From Filosporella fistucella (lineage: Eukaryota; Ascomycota; Leotiomycetes; Helotiales): a stretch of 64,000 nucleotides of DNA. The position numbers and the translations under genes were made by a program. Positions within the stretch are counted from its first letter, which is position 1, and the number at the start of each line of letters is the position of its first letter. Below are positions 22,483 through 32,456 of this stretch, piece after piece. The notes under the pieces are model-generated. The model did not search any database. It was given only the letters and a program-made list of their open reading frames with translations, and was not told where the DNA came from. The DNA is taken from positions 508,501-572,500 of the forward strand of contig JAQJZZ010000019.1 of the NCBI GenBank assembly GCA_030077755.1. Reading direction: 5' to 3'.

Positions 22483-23640
22483 TCAATTATGATCCTCGAA
22501 CATGTATGGTATCCGTACTTCGTCTCCCAAATAATCTTCATCTGTCTCATCCTCATAAGTCTCCTCTTCTTCGCTCGGCAGTTTCTCAGATTCGGAAAAC
22601 CCGGACAGCTCATACTTTGGCTCCGTTGTGTCTCCGTCGATAGCCCCTCGAATTGCCCTGCCTCCGAATGAGAAGAATCCTAGTCGGCGGTAAAGTGTCT
22701 TGGAAGAGGCTGATGGCGGCTGTGGCAGCCTGAAAAGATTAGAGCCCTTCGAAGTCGTTGAGGAATGACAATTATACATACTCCTTGTTTACTCCGGTTT
22801 TAGGACCTGTTTGAATATCCTCTCCACTGTTCTTGGCTATAGCATGTTTTCCGTCGCTCTTTTTACTTAGATTTTGCTTGACCTCTGCAAGCATCAGTAG
22901 AGTAGTGGCTGTCAATCCTACATCTGCAACAGTATCATTTGCAAGCTTCTTCTTTTGCAGTTGATTATTCATGATTTGCAATGCCTCCATCAGGCATTCA
23001 TAGGCTGCGGGCAGTGGCACCGTGATAGCAAAGACTTGCATTGTTTCGACCCGAATGGAGTAAGGGCAGTTTGTCTCTTGGAGAATTTGTATACACCGCC
23101 ATGTTGCAAGATTGAGATCAGTATCTAAGTATGCTTCTTTGGCCTAGACGATGGAAGATCAGCTCCAATAGAGCAAATAGAAAACCTTTGCTAAATAGAT
23201 TCAATAGAAGAGCATACCCTTTCAAATTGCTTCCTGTACTTCCTGTCGCGATAGTCGAGCATCCCCTGGGTGGCATTGGCAATTACAGATGATCTGCCGT
23301 GAAACTGCTTCTTCCCTGGAGAATCGAGATCGATTAATGGCTCTTGGTCATGTTCCTCCGCAACTTGCCCAGATTTTCCTTGAGAGCTACCAAGTCTCTT
23401 GGTCGGATAAGATGAAGATCGTTCCTGGGTAGCCGGCAAAGGAATGTTAAGTCGACCGTATTCGTGTCCCTCATAAGGAAGGGGTGGATCGTTATCCATC
23501 TTTGGTATGGAGAGAGTGGGTGTTGAGGAAATCTTTTTGGTAAGCTGGAAATGCGCTCGGTTCATTCTTGATATCACGTAGCCCCATGAATCATATCGAA
23601 CTTGTGGTGACGAACATGCCCCAAAGTACAAGAAGGGCAT
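22483..23640 (-). CDS. Conserved-looking protein of unknown function (343 aa)
   Basis: Three minus-strand exons, 23640..23218, 23143..22782 and 22729..22483, join in phase into 343 residues. The start MPFLYFGACSSPQVRYDSWG looks like a tight N-terminal motif. The first exon is then Pro/Ser-rich and ends at QFER; exon 2 gives a compact helical core (AKEAYLDTDLNLATWRCIQ, ETNCPYSIRVETMQVFAI, PLPAAYECLMEALQIMNNQL). The last exon is strongly acidic (SEEEETYEDETDEDYLGDE). The even, Trp/Cys-containing core argues for a real gene, but I recognise no family, and no catalytic motif or membrane segment is visible. Confidence 0.7.
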
Positions 23641-24751
23641 AGTCACTTAGTTGAAAGCCGCACAATTACAGAAGGAACAGTAGCCTAAATGTAGACATTT
23701 CGAGACGGGAAATGCGATACAAGATGAGGCAATTCCTATTTCATGGTCTCATTACATACATCATTTATTTCATGTATGTTTCTGATTATACTCATATTCA
23801 GATCTGGCCAGTTTCTGACCTCTGTGGCTTGCGTCAAGTCCGGTCCCTCCTTTTTTTCGCTTAAGGTTTTATGATGGAATGAAACGCGAACCCTAACCGC
23901 AATGATCTAGTCATTTTCTCATGACCAATATTGAAGACCTTCTTGCCGATGGATCAAGTAACATGCCTACTGAAGTTTTGAAATTTGTCGGGGTCGCCTA
24001 CATTCCCACCTTACGCGTTGTCAAATTTGCCAATGCTACACATCTCATTCAAGAAGTCTACCAAGCTATATTTCAGTGGCAGGACACCAGATTGTGCACT
24101 TCGCAAAAAGGCTGTCTATATGTCTGAATAAGCCTCCGAGGAACCAGGCCATAAGGATCGCCCATGTTTAAGTACGTGTGGCGTAGTGGTCTCGTTGACA
24201 CGACGATCAAGTCAACTCTAAAATAAAATCACCCGACTTGAAAATCCTCACCGAGAGGGTTTCTAAGGTCTCCCCGTTCGGAGGGGAGGCTGGAGTTTTG
24301 CCGTTTTCAAGAATCAATTTTTTTGTCGGGCTACAATTTTATTTTAATACATTCAACACGATCTTCTCTTCTCTTTATTTTCAGATTAATGGTCAAAATG
24401 CAGTGACGTTTTACAGAATCGCTTCCTCCCAACCACTATAGAAATTCAATAGTGTAAAATTCAAGAGCAGGAAAATTTAAGGTTTTCATTTTACGATCTG
24501 TAGAAGGACCCACACGTCTTCTGATATCAATTTTGAGATGAATTTTACCTAGGTATGCTAGAACCCTTAGCTACCTTTACATGGACTGAGGATGTTGGCG
24601 CTAGTCCAAGATAGGGATTAAGCTGCTTCACCAGACTTTGTAAAGCTTACGTAAGCGAGGCGCAACTCTTATACTCTTGACTGCAGCCTTCCTCTGTAAT
24701 CGCAAAAACGATAATACTCCAGCTCAATAGCTTCTCAACACAGCCGCAAAT
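23641..24751. other. Intergenic, 1.1 kb
   Basis: No supported gene. A 68-codon ATG frame (23921..24127) has no recognisable family and no clear promoter. A short piece near 24178-24220 imitates a tRNA D-arm but has no matching T-arm. Confidence 0.4.
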
Positions 24752-25342
24752 ATGAGCAGCGCTTCCTCTCGACTCACTTTCAAAAAGAAGGATGGTGTTC
24801 CCGGGGAATCTTCAAAATCAACCACCTCTACAAAGAAAAAGTCAAAGTCGAGCAGTTCGTCCAAAGACCCAAATCGAGTTTCTAAACGAGCCAAATCCCC
24901 GAAGGTCGACGACCACGAGATTCAAAAGATAGCATCAGTGGAAGATAAGTTTGGAGTTGCAGATAAATTTGGAATCAAGGACAAATTTGGCGTGGAGGAT
25001 AAGTTCGGGCCAAGCAAAACCAAAGATACCACCGAAAAGAAAGAAGGTGATGCGCCACCAGAACGAGCTGCTGCTGCTCCTGCGCCGAGCGCGGCACACG
25101 GAGAGCCTATGATTATTGTCCACGTCAATGATCGATTGGGGACAAAAGCTGCGATTCCATGTTTGGCTTCAGATCCCATCAAGCTCTTCAAAGCTCAGGT
25201 CGCAGCACGGATTGGAAGACAACCGCATGAAATTCTCCTTAAGAGGCAAGGAGAGAGGCCATTCAAGGATCAGTTGACGTTGGAGGATTATGGTGTTAGT
25301 AATGGGGTACAGATCGACTTGGAGATTGATACTGGAGAGTGA
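24752..25342 (+). CDS. HUB1: Hub1/UBL5-type ubiquitin-like protein with long N-terminal tail
   Basis: Single exon, 196 residues. Residues 118-196 match Hub1 (MIIVHVNDRLGTKAAIPC, DPIKLFKAQVAARIG, ILLKRQGERPFKDQLTLEDY, GVQIDLE). Hub1 binds spliceosome proteins non-covalently and has no C-terminal diglycine; here the end is DTGE, also without diglycine. The first 117 residues are unusual: a Ser/Lys-rich part (1-60) with likely nuclear signals, then four perfect six-residue units with DKFG at 65-68, 71-74, 77-80 and 83-86, then an Ala/Pro linker. Canonical Hub1 is about 73 residues with no tail. Function of the domain is known from the family; the role of the tail is unknown. Confidence 0.85.
   Translation: MSSASSRLTFKKKDGVPGESSKSTTSTKKKSKSSSSSKDPNRVSKRAKSPKVDDHEIQKIASVEDKFGVADKFGIKDKFGVEDKFGPSKTKDTTEKKEGDAPPERAAAAPAPSAAHGEPMIIVHVNDRLGTKAAIPCLASDPIKLFKAQVAARIGRQPHEILLKRQGERPFKDQLTLEDYGVSNGVQIDLEIDTGE
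24938..25009 (+). repeat. Four 18-bp coding repeats (xxDKFG)
   Basis: Four tandem 18-nt units in the HUB1-like gene, each encoding two variable residues plus DKFG. Synonymous third positions differ between units, so the protein repeat is kept while the DNA has drifted. Confidence 0.85.
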
Positions 25343-25815
25343 GCAGGGGATTTAAGTAGCTTTTCGAGCGCGGAGAATGTTGACATGGGAGCGGCTCACA
25401 ACGCTATTGGGATGAAGTTCTAGGCAAAATGCATGCAAGGCGTTATGGATATTGCTTGTCAAGGGCTGATGGGCATTTGAGTCTCCATGGACGGGCATAA
25501 CTCAGGTAATTTTTTCGATACCTATGTGGGCAGAGCATATAAGGCGTTGGAAGATTCGGTAGGGCATGTACACATGTACTACCCTTCCTAGGGATCGATA
25601 TGAAAATGAAAAATAGAATGTCTCAAAGTCCAAATGAGGTTTCTCTTGAGCAATCTGTACAATTGGTATCTCTATCTAGACATGCAGACAGCAAAAGGTG
25701 ACAGGTGCTCTTATCGCGATAAGCTTTTCTACTCCAAACAACCTCGTCTCTCAGCCTTCACAACAACCATCAGCGCAACATCAATGTCTCCAATTCACAA
25801 CCACTCACCGCAGAA
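25343..25815. other. Intergenic
   Basis: Spacer between two same-strand genes, holding the HUB1-like 3' end and the GPI15 promoter. No further element recognised. Confidence 0.4.
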
Positions 25816-26493
25816 ATGCTAACAACAACTCCCCATCTGCGAGCGCGTCGCCCCTCCCCGACCACAGTCGAATACATAATCTCCACCTCACCACCACCAA
25901 CCCTCCCTCTCCGCCTTCTACTCACCCTAACCTTCCTCATCCGCCTCCTCACAACAGCCAGTGTGCTCCTCCTGCTCTACTCCAAATACCTTCTCTCAAC
26001 CTACTCTTCCATTCCTAACACCTACTCTACGCCACCTCCCTTCCTAACAGGCGATTACATCCTCTACGCCGTCTCCAACATAACCTCTTCCCGCCTCGGT
26101 CTCGCATTCACCAATCTCGCCTCTCGACTCCCTCTCCTTATTCTCCTACCCTGCTCATTCGCACTCCTTTATCTCCTTGCGCTGCGTCTCTATACTACTG
26201 AGTCTCTGCTCGTACTCCGTGGTCTAGGAATCCAGACCTCGAGTAGTAGCAGCACGTACCTTTCGTCTGCCACGACGAGATTTATACCGACGGAGAAAAT
26301 ACAGGATATATTTATAAACGAGGCGTTCAGAGGGTTTGAAGTTAGGTATTATCTTGTCGTTGTGGTGGAGGGGGAAGAGAGTGTGGTGGTGGTATTTCCG
26401 AGATTGTTGCCCAGGAGGCAGTTGGTTGAGACAGTTTGGAGGGGTTGTAGGGCTTGTTTATTTGAGGGGGAGAAGGATGGGGGGAGGGGATAG
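25816..26493 (+). CDS. GPI15: GPI-GlcNAc transferase subunit H (Gpi15/PIG-H)
   Basis: Subunit of the ER complex that adds N-acetylglucosamine to phosphatidylinositol, the first step of GPI-anchor synthesis. Single exon, 225 residues. Two hydrophobic segments (LLLTLTFLIRLLTTASVLLL, about 33-55, and LLILLPCSFALLYLLALRL, about 105-125) precede the conserved PIG-H domain: TTESLLVLRGLGIQTSSSS, TRFIPTEKIQDIFINEAFRG and VVFPRLLPRRQLVETVWRGC. This order matches the family. It ends about 85 bp before the convergent DEG1 gene. Confidence 0.88.
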   Translation: MLTTTPHLRARRPSPTTVEYIISTSPPPTLPLRLLLTLTFLIRLLTTASVLLLLYSKYLLSTYSSIPNTYSTPPPFLTGDYILYAVSNITSSRLGLAFTNLASRLPLLILLPCSFALLYLLALRLYTTESLLVLRGLGIQTSSSSSTYLSSATTRFIPTEKIQDIFINEAFRGFEVRYYLVVVVEGEESVVVVFPRLLPRRQLVETVWRGCRACLFEGEKDGGRG

Positions 26494-26579
26494 ATAGTGG
26501 TTATGAAGAATCCATGATATGCATGTAAAATACGGGTGGAGGAATTGTAGTGTTTTGGTATTGCATCTAAAGTGTGGAC

Positions 26580-28566
26580 CTATGCTCCAGCTTCATCCAA
26601 GAGAGCCTCTCCAAGCTCCTCCTTCTCTGGCTTATTCATGCGTTTATACCCCTGCTTTCTAAGATCTTCTGTACCCTCAAAGCCTTTCCTGATGGCGTAC
26701 TTCTCATTAATAACATCTACCGTCTCCATCTTTGGCTTCTTCATAACCGGGGTATATGTGCCTTGTAGCTTCGGATTATCTCCCCCACCAAATACTTTCT
26801 GGCTGCTTGCTCCCTTCTTCCTTTCCAGAGTCAAATCCTCAGCCTTCTTCCCTTGACTAGTGACCACACCTAGTAATGTCCCAGCAAGCATTTCATCAAT
26901 TTTCTTCTCCCGCCATACAGTCCAGAGATCATCTACTAGCCCAGCTGTTCCATACTTGGCGTCTCCCCAGCCAGGTGTATCGCCCATGTAAACCCAATCT
27001 AAGGCCTCTTTCCTCTCTGGATCGTCCTCGTGAGGGAATACACAATTCCAAAGTACAAGTGGTATGTCTGAAGCCATTTCATATGTTGGTCGCCTTGGGT
27101 TTTTCTCGGCGTCAAGCAACTCAGCAACAACAGAAGGTTTCTCCAGTCCTTGACCAACAAGGAAGAGTATGGCAACCATGCATCGTACTTGATGCCATAA
27201 AAACGCCGAGCCATGAAGCGTAAATGTATACACCTTCGGGTGACCAGTTGAAGAAATCTCAGGTGATCGAAAGCTCTCTCCATTAACAAAGCTCAATGCG
27301 CCAGCAGAATCCTCCACTTCCTCAATATCCGCATAGAAAATTCTCCTCGTAAAATTAGTGATCTGCTTCCCGGGATCCACCTTACAGAAATTCCTGAAAT
27401 CATGGACACCTTCAAACAGTTTGGCAGCTTCTCGCATAGCTGCAATATCTAACCAGCCATCTTTCTGTTTCGTTGCTACAGTTTTGTTGGATGGGAGAGG
27501 ACTCTCGATATTGCTTGGCGTGGGGGCGAACACTGGTTGGGTGAAGAAATATCGATACTGCCTCTCTCGACAGGAGAATCGGGCTGAGAAATCAACGGGT
27601 GGTGCTGGACACCATGCTAGAACCCGAATGTCAGGTGGAAGTAACCGATTTAGTAGAGAGCAGTAAGGTATCTCGTCTTTTATAGGATCAAAGTTCAATG
27701 CTTCTTCGAAATCCGGATCTGTGAGGTCGATTTCCGGAGGGGTTGGTTGGGAGTTCCGTCTTGATGGCGCCAGAGGAGGAGATCCAATTTCGATAGAGCC
27801 GGCTCGAGGAAGAGTATTGAATGAATCCTTCGGTGGGTCCCTATCCACAATTTCTCCCTCGTCTTCTTCAATGACCTCCACCTCTTTCCTTTTCGCAAGT
27901 GGTCGGTTACTCCTCACTCTAATCCCAACAACCTGTCCAAAAGCACTTACACCTCTATCCGTCCTCCCACATTTACTATACTCACAGCCATCCCAATTGA
28001 CCTCCCCAGGAGCCAGAGGATGTGCTCCTTGAGGGAATATCAATCGGCCTTTGTTAAATGCTTTCCACAATTCATCCTCAATAGTCGGTAGTCTTGTTTG
28101 GCCAGAGTATTCAAAGCCTCCGTATCTTTTACCCAAGTATGCAATTTTCAGAGCTATAAGCCGGGTGCTATATTTGGATGGATCAAAGACTCGTTCATGA
28201 CGAGGCTTTTTCCAGCTTTTCTTCTCCGGTGTGGGAGAATTTATTGTCAAACTAACATTTCATCAGCATAAGTTCGAAACATTTATCAAGAGGAAATGAC
28301 CTCTCATTCTTGCTCTTAAGCTCATTTTCCAACTGCGTCACGCGCTCGATCAATTTCTCCTGACTCCAAGCACTGTAGTCCGTCTTCCCTTCCCCATTTG
28401 CCTCCATCTTCGCGTTATACGCTTTAGTAGCAGCCGCTCGTCGTTCTCTTCTTGCCTCGTTATCTTTCCTCCAACGCCCACTTCGCGACATATGGAAACA
28501 GGCTATTTCTTGAAATGGACGACTTACTTTCAGCCGTCTCAGTGAAGGAGCAAAGAAAGGCCGCAT
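26580..28566 (-). CDS. DEG1: tRNA pseudouridine(38/39) synthase Deg1 (Pus3)
   Basis: Makes pseudouridine at positions 38 and 39 of the tRNA anticodon loop. Exons 28566..28301 and 28251..26580 on the minus strand, 645 residues. The N-terminal exon carries the family's leading coiled coil (DYSAWSQEKLIERVTQLENE). The TruA-type core follows: LKIAYLGKRYGGFEYSGQ, then KCGRTDRGVSAFGQVVGIRV, where the Asp of GRTDRG is the catalytic residue, and SARFSCRERQYRYFF. FLWHQVRCMVAILFLVGQG is the second conserved block. Residues 160-225 form a low-complexity insert. The first ATG gives an Arg-rich, acid-poor leader (MRPFFAPSLRRLKVSRPF); a second ATG 25 codons later starts MSRSGRWRKD. This could allow mitochondrial and cytosolic/nuclear forms. 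Confidence 0.92.
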
Positions 28567-28742
28567 GCCCAGAAACCGAGAAATACAGTCATAGATGTGA
28601 CTGTTCGAAAGATTTTCGTGGGAGAATGCTTATCGCCACGTGATTGAGCCAAGATAAGAAGTTGCTTTTTGGGATATGTCATGAGCGCTTTATTCTCCGT
28701 TTTCAGATTTCGAGAACTGCTTGTACGAAATATGAAGTTGAG

Positions 28743-29459
28743 ATGGAAGAAGGACCTCCAGTCACGATATTGTTACTTGGTGATGGGGAGTGTGGAAAGA
28801 CGACATTTATCTCGTTCGTCCCCTTTTTCTTACTCCGCATCTCCCTTGTCTCTCATCCAGTTCTAAATATCAAAGCATCAGCTCACGTGCAGTTTTGCTA
28901 GACGTATAAGCAAAGGCTCTACTGGCCATTCAACACAGGAAGCTATTACTCTTCTCAGAGACGCAGATCAGCCTTTTGTCTTCGATATCAGGTTCTTCAA
29001 TCGGCCTTATCGGTTCGAGTTTTATGATACTGGAAGTCCTGATCACTGGGCTCTCTTGCAACCAAATGTTGTAGTTCTATGCTACGATATATCGTCAAGA
29101 CTATCTCTGATCAATGTCCAGCGAGTTGCACGTACCCTCTCTCTTTCCATATATTCTTGACTGACTTTGTAAAGTGGGTACATGAGGTGAAACGTCATTT
29201 TACAGCTGAGAAAGAGGTTCCTGTTCTCCTACTTGGTTTAAAGAGAGATCTGAGGAGTGAAGAGGATCCAAATGGGATTATTTATCCACAAGAGGGATAT
29301 AGGATCGCCCAGGAGATGAGATGTGATCGTTATCTCGAATGCTCGGCTGTGACAGGCGAACTAGTGCATGAAGTTTTTGAGGATGTGTGTAGGACTGCTG
29401 CTTTGAGTACCAAGGGAGAGGGGAAGGGATTAAGTGAGGGCGGCTGTGGGATTATGTGA
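28743..29459 (+). CDS. Atypical Rho-like small GTPase
   Basis: Three exons, 28743..28813, 28902..29124 and 29175..29459, encode 192 residues, the usual Rho size. The P-loop (LLLGDGECGKTT), the G4 motif (LLGLKRDLR), the G5 motif (YLECSAVTGELVHEVFE) and a prenylation-like C-terminus (GGCGIM, a CaaX box) are present. Switch II is unusual: where Rho proteins have DTAGQE this one has DTGSPD, so both the DxxG glycine and the catalytic Gln are replaced. No clear switch I Thr is seen. The second intron has a weak GTTGCA donor, chosen because it alone keeps phase with WVHEVKRHF. Role unknown; probably a membrane-anchored regulator. Start codons of this gene and DEG1 are 176 bp apart. Confidence 0.8.
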
Positions 29460-29905
29460 GACTGAGTGGTCCAAGTGGTGGAGGACGAGAAGGTGATCGC
29501 AATTGAGTTGACATGTTGGCCGAGTCAAGGTTGGGTAGAACGTAAAGCAGAGAGAGTGCGAAGTTGTTAGGATACGCATGATACCAAGAACAGGCGCGAA
29601 GGAGCGTTGCAAGTGGTATTTCAAAAAGTCGGCAGGAAGATACTCCTGTTTCAGTGGAATTTCGAGCAAAATCATCTGCTTGATACTGGGAGAATTGGTT
29701 ATCCTTCTTGTTTGTTCATTTTACTTTGGAGAGACTCATTGTCGAAGCTGGGGTGAAGTGTTCTCTATAAAATTATAATTCAGAGTCAAGGAAAGTATAC
29801 ACAGAAAATGCCAAATATCCAACGCTATGCATCAAGGAAAGTCCGATTAGCCATGCAATATCCTCCAGTGTTCATACAATTTCCATCATATTCCCTCACC
29901 CAAAT
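29460..29905. other. Convergent intergenic gap
   Basis: Between the Rho-like gene and the 3' end of the secreted-protein gene. No supported feature. Confidence 0.4.
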
Positions 29906-30555
29906 CTAGTATTGCCAGGCAATTGGGCCACTATACTCAGCAGTAGCGAATCCGAATCCAATGCAATCAGTACGATCTTGGCTGAATTCAGCCGCGGCGA
30001 AGACTTGGTAGACCTCGCCAGAATCACCGCTTACACCGGTAGGGCAGGCAAGGAAGCCATCGCCATTGAAACTCAAGGTGCCGACGCTGCCTGGTGTCGA
30101 TTGAGGAGTGTACGAGAAGCCATCAGTGAGAGAACCTTCTGGGATTGCGCCGCTGTGAGCTTGAGTGTATCCGAGAGCACCGCCGCTCTCGACATAGACG
30201 CGTTGACCGCCTGGAACATTGACGTCCATATATACGGAGCCGGCTTGGTTATAGCCGAAAACGGTAGCGTTGCCAACTGCAATCAATATCATCAGTTGCT
30301 GAAATCGAGAGAAGAGACTGGGTATAACATACACTTTGAGCAGTCAAGTCCTTCAACACCTTCTGGGCAATAGGCTGAAGATGCCTTGTTCAGATAGAAG
30401 AATCTGCCGTTGGCACTAATTCCGCGTTGGTGAACACCAATACCGCCGGAACCACTGTGAGAGGCAATCGCAGCAAATGGAGCATTGCTGTCTGTGGTTG
30501 GAGCAGCGGCAGCAAGGGCTGCGAGGGTAGAGAGGATGATGGTCTTTGCGTGCAT
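29906..30555 (-). CDS. Small secreted protein, IgE-binding-protein-like family
   Basis: Exons 30555..30333 and 30276..29906 on the minus strand, 197 residues. The N-terminus MHAKTIILSTLAALAAAAPT is a clear signal peptide ending in an Ala-rich cleavage region. The mature part has RGISANGRFFYLNKASSAYC, VPGGQRVYVESGGALGYTQA, a GFSYTP block and an end with DCIGFGFATAEYSGPIAWQY. This order resembles a family of fungal cell-surface proteins annotated as IgE-binding in Aspergillus; the assignment rests on remembered family resemblance. Four Cys in the mature protein could form two disulfides. Role in the fungus is unknown. The splice is a GTATGT donor and a TTGCAG acceptor. Confidence 0.78.
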
Positions 30556-32456
30556 TTTGATTGATGTGTAAGATTTTGAACTCGGAGTTTGATATTTGGA
30601 AATCGTTGCAGTCTTCGGAAAATGAGATGAGAAAGTGATTGTGTGTTGTTTTGATGATGAGAAAGTTGAGGGTTTCAGAGAGTATTATATACTTGCGAAA
30701 CTCACGAAGAGGATGGTACTTCGGCAAAAAAGTTTTACCTACTATATTGTTTGAGGCAAATGATCGTTCATCTCCTCGTATTGTTTGTGTACTTCGCATG
30801 AAGTTCCCATCTGGTACTCGCCGAAGAATTATCCCGAAGACAGTGGCCATTGGACATCTGCAGCTTGGCATACCGCATCTGATAGCTTTAGCATCGCAGG
30901 GTACTTTCTAAACTTCTGTACTTGCAGAATAGAGTGACCAGAGTACTGGACCCTTAGAGCTAAAGAAGAGGTGCCCGAGTCAATAAGATCCCTAATCCGC
31001 ACTTTCGAACTTAGAAAGACATAGTATTGGGTCGGTTGACGCATAGGGGCGTACAGAAAGACCCATATTGACATGAAATTAGTACTAAAAAGATGAAGCT
31101 TGAGTTAAGGAGAAGTTGGACACCGCGACTGAGGTCATAACCCGGATTAGCCGCCATAACCCTTTGCTAAGCCATGCCGGGAAAAAGTGCCTCTAAGTCC
31201 ACTTGAAGTAAAGTGTTCGTCCATTAACGGTCTTTGACGTTGCACTACCGACACTTGACGATTGCCGATCGCTCGTATAGGCAACTCCCCCAGTCCACCT
31301 TTCTTATTCTCGCGTATGAAGACCCTTTCGAGCAATCCGGGGTGGAACAGAGTGGCTGTGGCATGCGGCTCTGCCCTACAGACCCTTTGGGTGACCTAAT
31401 TGCAAAAAAAACTGGTCCCAAATTTCTATTTACGTTCGCTCGCACCAATGACGAAAAGTGTGTTGCATCAATAGGTTTGCACAAAAGCACACTTCGGATT
31501 GTATTGTATGTTCATTCGTGCGCAAAAGGTTTCTTGTTCGAGGATAGAGAAGGTATTTTAAGCTGATCTGCATGAGATTGAGTTTATCCCCGCACCCTGC
31601 CGAGCACATTTAATATGTTGCTGCAGGAATAGAAAATCGGAAAACTTTGGGATACGAGATTGTTTTGAGATCTGCCAAGCAGAATTGCAATCTGATCACA
31701 CGGCGAGCACGGTGAGCCTTGGAAACGATTTTCAGGAAGATTGGAGAATCGAGCAGGAGATGTTTGAGCTTTTTCCTCGATAGAACTCGATAGGGTACAT
31801 TTTCGTCAATTTTGAGTTGCGATAAATTATCAAGATGTGATCAATGTATCAATTCAATTATGACGGAAGTTTGAAACATAAATGTGATAGCTCGCCCTTT
31901 GGTCCTGTTGAAAGGCTGTGGATAATAGCTCGCCACTAGCCAGAAGAACGTCATGATTCTTGGCAAGGAAATTATGAAAATGCTTCATGGACTTCGGCAC
32001 GGAAGCTATTGTTCCACGCGACTGAATAAAGAGCGTCAGAGGTGGTCAATGACAAGATCTCGGTCGGAAAATAAGGTAACGTTACTCGCTTCTAGCTTCA
32101 CTCAAACAATATACATCATCACGAGACCTATGTGTACAAATTTTTTTTTTCAAATTCTCCAAAGCTATGCTCTTAAATTCTATGACGTGTACTATCAAAA
32201 ATGCAACTCTCCACGAATTTTTATCCAGCACTTGGAAGACGTTCAGTGGAAGCCAAACTGTTCGACTTGTCTAATTCTTCCGATGATCATTTGGGAGTCA
32301 GTATGATCCGCGAAAGCGGTTGATGGGTATAGCAATTGTAACTGGCACAGGTCGACGAGTCGCAAAGCTCACAACCATGACCAAAATCCCATTAGATTTC
32401 CTTGAACGCCAAAAATGAAATGCTGACCACCAAACTCAAAGAAAACGCCATTATGC
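30556..32456. other. Long intergenic region, 1.9 kb
   Basis: No recognisable gene. The frame 31953..32306 (117 codons) lacks family resemblance and has a T-run inside. Part of the region must hold the promoter of the secreted-protein gene and the 3' end of the PRPP synthetase gene. Confidence 0.4.

Noticed and set aside
23890..23901. CCCTAACC telomere-like piece
   Set aside because: Only one copy; no array, and genes continue on both sides.
23921..24127. 68-codon ATG frame
   Set aside because: Short, no family resemblance, no neighbouring splice or promoter signals that would make it convincing.
24170..24290. tRNA-like D-arm (GTGGCGTAGTGGTC) in intergenic DNA
   Set aside because: No matching acceptor stem and no GTTCGA T-loop follow; not a tRNA gene.
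31953..32306. 117-codon plus frame
   Set aside because: Low-quality composition with a T-run inside, no homology recognised, no sensible context.
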